Below, one piece after another: positions 57,462-64,000 of a stretch of DNA of 64,000 nucleotides (position 1 is its first letter; every line of letters begins with the position of its first letter). A program made the translations under genes and the position numbers. The notes beneath the pieces were generated by a model. The model did no database searches and had not been told where the DNA came from. It worked only from the letters and a program-made list of their open reading frames with translations. Source of the DNA: Favolaschia claudopus (lineage: Eukaryota > Basidiomycota > Agaricomycetes > Agaricales > Mycenaceae); the NCBI GenBank assembly GCA_037176885.1, contig JAWWNJ010000016.1:2418001-2482000 (forward strand), given 5' to 3'.

Positions 57462-59143
57462 CTATGGATCAGATCCGTTTTTCCTGACGTTGGGCGACAG
57501 CTCCCTCTTTGCATCATCCAACGGCGTGATATCCATTGCATCAACATTAAGCAAACACCTCAAGCTCATTGGCAGTGAGCCAACAGTGGATGTGGAGACA
57601 GGCAAAGGAAATGCAGGAATAGAGGATGTTGGATTGAGTAGATCATTGAGAGATCTGACCGCGCCGCCCGGGGCTGGAGATCGTTCCCCGTGCCGGCCAC
57701 TGGCTATGGGGATGGCGGCTGGAGGTACGGAGGGTCGGGAAGGTGAGTTAAGAATTCGCTTTAGCGACTGCGGCAATATATTGGACGTCTGGACAACAAC
57801 CGACGGAGCTGCAATCGTTCTTGCTACTCTGAAACCCTTATCTTCAGCCTTCTGCACAGCACATGAGCGGATGTATGTGCTTTTCATTGGAATCACTTAC
57901 ATTCATCTCATGATCTGCGCAGACAAGATTGAACCAGTTCAAGCGGTCGTGGACTTTACCCGAGGTCGTCCAAATGTCATCTCCCAGCGTGTTGTGGGCC
58001 ACTGTGTTTATGGCGATAAAACCGCATGAAGTACCGTCGGTTTGTTTGCCGCAGGTGAGTATATTGCCTTTACATCTGAAGGATTTGTTGAATTGGCTTT
58101 GCAGCCACCACAGCGTCTTTTGCACGATGTCTTGCGGTCTTCCAGGCATGTTTAACGGATCCCCTGAACTATAAATCAACAGAAATTGCGATCATTCAGC
58201 AATGAAACGTACCGTAGCTGAGAGTCAAGTCTTTGAAGTCGCATTTGAACGCTAACCAGTGGGCCTGTTCTTCCCATAGTGCTGTGAACCAAAGCTCCGA
58301 CATCGTGCCCTTCTTTCCCTTCGCCTCCAGCGCGGCCAAATATGGCCTTTTCGCAGTCTTGTAGTCCTGCGCGCCCTTTGCCTTCAAGATCTCAATCATA
58401 AATCCTCGCTGGACCAGCACAATTCGGGACGCAAGGTGAGCTTGGGCTGTGATGCGCTTTTGGAGCATGGACATCATGACATCCATCATGCCATCTACAG
58501 CCATTCTGTCCGAAATTGCGCGTGCAAACGCTAGCGTCTGCTCTCCTGCTGCAAGGGGGATGTCCCATCCCAGCGTGGAAAGGTATCCCGCGGCTGCATC
58601 TGCCGCAGGGAGGGCAGGCCGTTTCTTGTTAACCCACTCTTCTGCTGCTTTCCAATGCTCTTGGGCTTCAGTCATCTCAACGAGCCATCGCCACGCCGCA
58701 ATAATCCAGAGTGAGAACCGTATATTGGGAGAGCGAGAGTCCTGGACTGATACTTTCCCGTCTAGTATCGCTTGTCGGGCTTCTTTGTTCAGCTGCTCTA
58801 TGTATTTCTTCGGGGGTAGCTGCCGCGTATTCAAATGCTCAATTGTTTGAACAATATCCATATTCGGCATCGAGGGGGAGAAGCAAGCGCTCGCGACAGG
58901 AAATACCAATGCGTGTGATTTAGCAGGTAACCCGATGCGCAAGAAGGCCGTGACATTGAGGGTAGTCTTTGGAAATGCGCTCTTGATTTCCCTTGGAATG
59001 CGCAGCTGACGCGTGCAATACGCGTCAAGTTCGGGTGGCGCATAAGTGGGATATGTTTTGTTGTTCCCGATCCACTCGCGGGCATCGAAAGGCGGCAGCT
59101 GGTCTTCGTCATCTGAGTCGAGAACCTCAACGAGGCCTGCCAT
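57462..59143 (-). CDS. Ulp1-like C48 cysteine protease domain protein
   Basis: It starts MAGLVEVLDSDDEDQ at 59,143 (an in-frame ATG at 59,221 is an alternative). A long N-terminal region (about 300 aa) without a named domain is followed by the catalytic part. The candidate catalytic His is in EEQAHWLAFKCDF (about 58,250), the Asp-containing segment LSYG/SGDPLN is joined across a 44-nt intron, the oxyanion Gln is in GKQTDGTSCG and the nucleophile Cys in TSCGFIAIN (about 58,020). A further intron near 57,900 leads to a Pro/Ser-rich tail ending at 57,462. Family knowledge: Ulp1/SENP proteases cleave SUMO or similar tags. Such domains occur in several DNA transposons, including the Zisupton type. 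It is co-oriented with the outer-element transposase and lies within the element. All catalytic residues seem present. Confidence 0.75.
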
Positions 59144-59339
59144 GATGCGCGAGCTTCGAGAAAATCGTCGTAGAAGTGATGCGGAGCGTGACTTGGAAAA
59201 ACGCAAACAAAAGACTTGCATTATTCAACCTGTCCTTCAAGCTTTTAGACGCCAGCCAAACGCCGGCAGAGTCGATGCAATACATGTCCATATTTATACC
59301 AAAGCTCGTACAATCCGTCCACGGCAGCTGCGGCCAACT

Positions 59340-59458
59340 CTAAATTTTATCCGAACCTGAACCAGACCTAGCTGCCGACCCCGCCGTTTTATCCGAATTT
59401 TCGGCCAGCCCTAGCTGTCCTGGAGCCGATTTTTTATCCGAATCCGGGGAGGCTGACG
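59340..59458. repeat. Right subterminal TTATCCGAA repeats
   Basis: Three TTATCCGAA units occur near 59,348, 59,390 and 59,434, and a fourth near 60,001 after the MITE. The left end has three related units (about 22,877-22,940) in the same orientation. Likely transposase-binding sites of the outer element. Confidence 0.6.
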
Positions 59459-59974
59459 TAAGGCTCCAATGATTTTGTTTAAAAACAGTTTTAAACCATT
59501 AAAACGCTTTATATTTTCGTTTAGTTTGCGAGGGGTCGTAAACCCTTGATAAACAGTTTATAAACCTATTTAAATCATTAATATTCCCAACAGATATTTC
59601 CTCCCTGCCAGAGCGAAAGGTGTGGGGAAACAGGGCCAGGCTTCCTGGTAAGCTTCCGGTGATGAAAGTCTGAAGAGGGTGAGGTGTGATTGGTCGTCGG
59701 ATAGCATGCCGATGATACGGTGATGTCTACTAATGCTGCCGAGTTTCTTGTTCCGAGGTCGTAAACGGCGTTGAAACTATCGGGCACAACTTCATGGGCC
59801 CTTTGTGGTGCAAACCTATCACGACAGCTTCCTAGCGGCCTTAATCGCTGCAGTGGATTATTTTGGCGATTTATTAATGTTTATAAACCGTTTAAACAGT
59901 TTTTAAACCGTTTTCTAGGGTTTATGTTTAGTTTACGGCCAGCCGTAAACATAAACTAAACAATTGGAGCCTTA
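59459..59974. mobile_element. 516-bp MITE with TAAGGCTCCAAT inverted ends
   Basis: Termini TAAGGCTCCAAT and its complement, with perfect 8-bp direct duplications GGCTGACG at 59,451-59,458 and 59,975-59,982. The interior is AT-rich with many GTTTAAAC-like motifs in both orientations and no coding capacity. It is related to 1,470-2,005. The 8-bp duplication fits a hAT- or P-mobilised MITE. Confidence 0.85.
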
Positions 59975-60022
59975 GGCTGACGGCCAATTTTGCGCTTGTT
60001 TTATCCGAATTTTTTTTTTCGC

Positions 60023-60055
60023 GGGCAGGCATCATAGTTGGTTGCCGGGGGTCCT
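60023..60055 (-). repeat. Right 33-bp terminal inverted repeat of the outer element
   Basis: It is a perfect reverse complement of 22,812-22,844. It is followed directly by GGGCAGAT (60,056-60,063). Confidence 0.92.
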
Positions 60056-60182
60056 GGGCAGATCCGTGTTCAATGAGACCAGCGGGCAAGACGAAGGAAG
60101 CAGGAGAAGTGGTGACGAGTGTTGGCGTCACAGCACGTGCATTTAATCACGCCGTTACCGTCACGTTCGCCGCTTGCATTCT
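60056..60182. repeat. R2, third segment (right of the giant insertion)
   Basis: It resumes R1 similarity at TCCGTGTTCAATGAGAC (R1: TCCGTGTTCATTGAGAC at about 11,626) and runs through ATCACGCCGTTACCGTCACG (60,152-60,171). Beyond about 60,182 similarity fades. Confidence 0.7.
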
Positions 60183-60512
60183 CCCTCTTGGGTCTCCCGC
60201 CTCGAGAATCGACCGGAATTCGAATATCTGGGTCTGAATCTGCTGAAAGAACAGCAAGCAGCCAAAGAAACTCTGACCCTCCCGCTGAAGCACTTCGGCC
60301 CTGTCTTCAATCGGAATCTTCAAAAAGCTGCTTAGACTTCGAGGCTTGCTTCGAGGCTTCGACAAGTTTGCTTCCACACTTGAAGTTGCACTCTGTTCTG
60401 ATTTTGACTCTGAATTTCTGGCCGAGTGACACATCGTCTTTGGGTCCGTCCATGGAAGCAATGCAGAAAATCTCTCATCGTGTTCTTTGGTCGAAATTCT
60501 CAGCCAGTTCAT
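60147..60512 (-). CDS. Candidate hypothetical protein, 121 aa
   Basis: A single open frame from the ATG at 60,512. Its composition is protein-like (MNWLRISTKEHDERF start; Ser/Lys-rich middle; GQSFFGCLLFFQQIQTQIFE). The 3' end overlaps the R2 tail. No homologous frame exists in R1 and no family is recognised, so it may be chance. Confidence 0.25.
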   Translation of the reverse strand: MNWLRISTKEHDERFSALLPWTDPKTMCHSARNSESKSEQSATSSVEANLSKPRSKPRSLSSFLKIPIEDRAEVLQREGQSFFGCLLFFQQIQTQIFEFRSILEAGDPRGRMQAANVTVTA

Positions 60513-60709
60513 TGTCAGTCGACTATGGCGGCCGCGACTCCTCTCCCACTCAATTCATCATGTCCGCGTCGAAGTACTTATGTGTACGTACGGCTTCTTT
60601 CTCATTCCTGACGCTCATCACTTCAATTGCCGCATGCACTTTATCAGCCCAACATACATCTTGTCGATTCAAAACCTCATGACTCGAAGCTTCATTGAAT
60701 CTGCCTCGC

Positions 60710-60716
60710 TATAAAA
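60710..60716 (+). promoter_or_regulatory. TATA box (TATAAAA)
   Basis: TATAAAA lies about 44 nt before the ATG at 60,760, a short-leader arrangement typical of strongly expressed small fungal genes. Confidence 0.55.
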
Positions 60717-60759
60717 TACGAGCGTTTCGAATCCTTCGTGGTTGTCGCGTCTCCTCACG

Positions 60760-61392
60760 ATGTCCCTCAACTCCTTCATAGTCCTCACCCTCATCCTCGC
60801 CGTACGTATCCTCCCTCCTCTATCTCATCCCATTCGTACTCTGGTTCCCGCAAGCCCTCTGAGTCCCTCACTTCTTCTTCTCTAGGCTCCTGTCACACCA
60901 AACCCCCGCCTCCCCGCTCACCCCCCGCATCACCCTCGAATGCTGCAACCGAGTCACATCCGCACAAGACCCGAACCCTACAAACCCTCTTAGGTCTCCT
61001 AGGCGTCGTTGTCGACCCATCATCGCAAGTCGGGCTTACTTGTTCGCCGGTGATTACCGGGGGTGGTTGGTGGGTGACCCCTTCGTTGTTCACGGAGATA
61101 TTGATAATGCTTTTACAGTTCTGGTGTTGCTGTCAACTGCGATCAAGTCTTGGCTGGAGGATTACTCGCGACCAATTTTGTGTCCCTGCTTAATCTGGCT
61201 CGCTCACTCGAACCGAATCGGTTGTGTTATATCGTTAATTTCTCTCCCGACGTTCAATCACCCGATGTGAATCTATTCGACTTCATTGAGCATCTTTCGC
61301 CGTATTCGTCGTTTTCCTCACGCGCCACACAATCTTCTCATCGTCGAGTTGAACAAAGTCTCCGCGACCTCGACACTACCCTTGATACATAG
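60760..61392 (+). pseudogene. Hydrophobin-like remnant, probably frameshifted
   Basis: An ATG at 60,760 starts MSLNSFIVLTLILA, a good secretion signal, followed by an intron (GTACGT...TCTCTAG). Downstream, hydrophobin-like blocks appear in order but in shifting frames: TPRITLECCNRVTSAQDPN (about 60,915), then TLLGLLGVVVDPSSQVGLTC with SPVITGGGW (about 60,980-61,068), and after a GT-AG intron SGVAVNCDQVLAGG. The CC...GLLGVV...VGLTCSP order is the class I hydrophobin signature, proteins that self-assemble at air-water interfaces. Two one-base shifts are needed to join the blocks and the last Cys pair is not recognisable. It is either a decayed gene or affected by sequence errors in C-rich tracts. 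Confidence 0.5.
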
Positions 61393-62054
61393 CTGACATG
61401 AGTTCGTTCAGCCTTGAAAGCTTTTCCGTCGCATATATATTGAGGATGGAGGGAATCAAACCATTTATCGCAAACGAGGCCTCTTACTACTGTTCAAACG
61501 CATATGTATACGTATTAATTATTGGCTTACATAGTAGTATGCCGTGCGTGCCACCTTGATTCTTCGAATTCAAGCTATGAAACAGATCACAGATTTTCCC
61601 TCGATTTCGTATAAGTAGTTGTCAACGAATTTGAAGGAAACGCTTGAATCCATACTTCTGATTTCACGTATGTACATCGATTATCCATTTGGTAGATTTA
61701 TGAAGATTAGAAATAATTGAAGTCTCCCATTTCCTCTCCCTACGACACGCGACAAACGAAAATGCGCGGCGAACGCGTCAGTCACGTGGGCGCGTCTGTT
61801 CTTCAGTAACAGAATCAGATGCACGGAAACTCAGTGCGAAATGATTATATTCATACAAGCAGCGGGGAAGGAAAACTTCTCGGATGATGGTACCCCTCGT
61901 GGGCCCTTGCCTTATGATTATTATTATCATTACTTCGTACTGTCGGGAATCTTGTCGGAGCGCCAGTGAAGCAACGCATCGGGACGGAAATTTCCAAGAA
62001 CGGTAATTGATATGTTCAATATTACATACTGAGCATTTGGAGTACATGTAAAAT
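61393..62054. other. Convergent intergenic region
   Basis: No gene is supported. It would contain the 3' UTR of the permease. An ATTATTATTATCATTA-like AT-rich tract occurs near 61,920. Confidence 0.3.
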
Positions 62055-64000
62055 TCAGAACAGCCACGCCCAAATCCTGCCCCCAATATCTTTTGCCTTG
62101 GGCTCGTCAACATCAATTGTGTCCGGCGGCGGCACATTCGAGTGAAAGTCCATCTGCGAAGGGTGCACCATCTTTGACTTGCGAGCGAGTTTGTAGATGA
62201 AATACAACCCAGCGAAGAGGGGAAGATTGATGTATGCGATGATAAAATCCGAAACATCCCAATCGCCTGTTCAAATCAGTCCGCCATTCGAGACGATGTG
62301 CACAGATGGTTACATACCCTTAATGAAAACGGACCATCCGTTGAATATAATGATGATTATACTCCCTGCATACCGAGAGTGAGGATCCGTGGAAGGAATG
62401 AAACGGAAACGAGACACACAGATTAGTGCCCAATAAGCGGGATACGGCTGGAATCGATTCCAATACACGAATTTCGTACGATCAATACCTTGAGCTTTCA
62501 TGCCATGGTAAAAGCGGATATACGTCCAGCTAATTACCCCTGCATAATATGCTCCGCAATCGTTTCTTATCGCAAGAGACAAACTGATACTTACCCCAAG
62601 TACAGAACCCCAAGATCGAAGTCAAATTACTGAGCCAATTGAGAACGGTGGAGGCGCCGCTGGATAAGGCCATGTACGAAAGCAGGATCCACATGCTCGA
62701 GAAAGCGAGCGCCGCTATTGGTAAACCACCCTGGAATGTAGTTATTGATATTGATTGGGATAAATGTAGGTCGAACAAATTCGGTGAAACTATTTCACCT
62801 TCGTTGTTTTGGCAAAGATCCTCGGTGCTTGACCGCGAAGTGCGAGCCCGTATATCTGTCGGGAGGCAGAGTATAGGCCACTGTTGCCCGCCGAAAATGC
62901 GGACGAAAGCACGCCGGCATTGATAACGGCTATTAGACAAGACAGTCAATGAACGTCCTCGTAGCTTTGCAGCGCAGACGTACACGGAAGAGTTTTGACT
63001 CCTGCACGAGTCATCGCTAAAACAAAGGGGGACGATGCGGCTGTTCCAGTGTCTTGAAGGAGTTTGTCGTCGTTTGAGGGAACAAGCATGCCTGGATTAA
63101 CGGAATTATCAAAATACTGAAAGACGAGGACTGGATGAGCTCTGACCAACAACAAGAATGCCTAAGACGTAGAACATGAGGATGCGATAGAAAACTCGGC
63201 GGACGGCTTTCGCTAATGAGTGCCTGGGATTTTGCACCTCCGCTGCGGTCATCGCTAAGGACTCCATGCCAACGTAGGAGAACGCCTGTGCGCAGATTTA
63301 ATTTACATTAGTGAATGTGGTTTCTGCGGGCGATGATTGAGCAACACACGGCTTGCAGGAGCGTTTGAAACCATCCTAAGAATTTTCCTGTGTTTCCGGC
63401 GACGAGGTAGGGTGCAAAAGCTCCGGGATTCTGTTTCGATTGAGGATCAGGCAGAAATTTTCCGAGAGCGACAGAGACCTACTTGCCAATACCGGAACCC
63501 AATTCGATCGTGATTTGGACCTCCACCGAGATCAATAACTGCGCGATGTATTGTTGGAATCATGGAGATAGAATTGGGAGTTAACTCGGGCACGAACCCA
63601 AACCGCCGATGATACAACCGAGAACCAAAGCGATTTTGATGCATGCCTGGCGAAAGAGTTTGGAAAAGGTGAGGAATATGAAACCAACTCCACGCACGAA
63701 TATGAACTCGGATTCTCCGAACCATCGAACGCCGAGAAAGTTGACTGCCGCGCATAGGAAGAGGAGAAGCTGTTGCGAGAAATACGTGAGCCGAAGAAGG
63801 AAGGGAAATTCTCTACGCACTGTTAGATATCCTGCGAGGTGTGAGTTCGGCATCCCACTTCCATCGGGGCCAGTATCCCAAACTGATGTTATGATCAGCG
63901 AGACGTTTTGATTTATTTCGAAAAGAATGAACGAGTGAAAATTCAACGCACAGCCAATTATGATTGTTGCGCTGATGATTTCGGTAGGAAGCGATATAAT
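62055..64000 (-). CDS. Amino-acid permease (APC/AAT family), 5' end outside the window
   Basis: Minus strand, stop at 62,057-62,055; the N-terminus lies beyond 64,000. Exons with short introns give, from the right edge: SLPTEIISATIIIG, SVWDTG, AAVNFLGVRWFGESEFIFV, VIDLGGGPNHDRIGFRYW, then (about 63,290-63,190) the FSYVGMESLAMT-like region, LVPSNDDKLLQDTGTAASSP, ALSSGASTVLNWLSNLTSIL, YHGMKAQGIDRTKFVYWNRF, QPYPAYWAL, and a C-terminus with ...FIIAYINLPLFAGLYFIYKLAR and a soluble tail. These are the hallmarks of fungal general amino-acid permeases (YAT/AAT; about 12 membrane segments). It is a plasma-membrane amino acid:proton symporter. No frameshift was noticed in the part present. Confidence 0.88.

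Larger units (their letters stand above)
22812..60055. mobile_element. Outer transposon, about 37.2 kb with nested insertions (about 9 kb without them)
   Basis: It is bounded by perfect 33-bp inverted repeats (22,812-22,844 and 60,023-60,055) starting AGGACCCCCGGCAACCAACT, and by a perfect 8-bp direct duplication GGGCAGAT (22,804-22,811 and 60,056-60,063). Subterminal TTATCCGAA-like repeats occur on both sides (about 22,877, 22,897 and 22,932; about 59,346, 59,390, 59,434 and 60,001), all in the same orientation. On the minus strand it carries a Ulp1-like protease, a small unknown gene and a large transposase. The 8-bp duplication and about 31-33-bp termini fit P-type elements. Zisupton/KDZ elements also give 8-bp duplications and can carry Ulp1 domains, so the superfamily is inferred, not proven. 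It contains a 27.9-kb element and two MITEs. Confidence 0.88.

Noticed and set aside
57346..58029. Long plus-strand open frame of 227 codons
   Set aside because: It is antisense to the Ulp1-like gene, whose catalytic blocks and splice sites on the minus strand explain the region.
1..64000. tRNA, rRNA or CRISPR features
   Set aside because: I saw no tRNA-like A/B box pairs with cloverleaf potential, no rRNA sequence and no regular repeat-spacer array by eye; a tRNA scan was not possible here.

Overview
The window is fungal nuclear DNA, most likely from a mushroom-forming basidiomycete (Agaricomycetes). Genes are split by many short GT-AG introns of about 45-60 nt, with no operons or Shine-Dalgarno sites. 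Recognisable families are an HMG-box factor, an MFS sugar transporter, an amino-acid permease, a hydrophobin-like remnant, a coronin fragment, a repeat-type WD40 protein, a Tnp2 transposase and a Ulp1-like protease. No species can be named from sequence alone.

Layout. The left arm (1-9 kb) has a truncated 5' exon, a MITE-like repeat, an HMG-box gene (2,670-4,113, +) and a sugar transporter (4,679-6,985, -). From 9 to 22.8 kb, two diverged direct copies (R1, R2) of a repeat of about 2.7 kb flank a multi-exon gene of a lineage-expanded family (12,670-15,583, +). R2 is interrupted twice: by a 4.3-kb element with TGATATATC-type inverted ends (17,562-21,847) and by a very large insertion (22,812-60,055). 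The right arm (60-64 kb) holds the end of R2, a hydrophobin-like remnant and a 5'-truncated amino-acid permease (62,055 to the window end, -).

The central find is a two-level nest of transposons. The host element (22,812-60,055, about 37.2 kb as it stands) has perfect 33-bp terminal inverted repeats and a perfect 8-bp target duplication (GGGCAGAT). It encodes a transposase whose motifs resemble the P-element/THAP9 type, plus a Ulp1-like cysteine protease with its catalytic residues in place. The transposase gene is cut in two by a second element of 27,942 bp (27,221-55,162). That element has 560-bp inverted termini beginning CACACCGG and a 3-bp target duplication (CAA). Removing it with one CAA rejoins the transposase frame exactly. 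R1 serves as an unoccupied reference for the outer insertion site.

The 27.9-kb inner element looks like a giant CACTA/EnSpm-type transposon. It carries a Tnp2 transposase, a WD40 gene, four further genes of families that I recognise as dispersed in Agaricomycetes but cannot assign a function, two inward-facing GIY-YIG/T5orf172-like genes inside subterminal inverted repeats, a scattered 11-bp motif (GCGATYTACAC), and a frameshifted fragment of the host coronin gene. Two small MITE-like elements, each with 8-bp duplications, add further layers: one in a transposase intron and one near the right end of the outer element.
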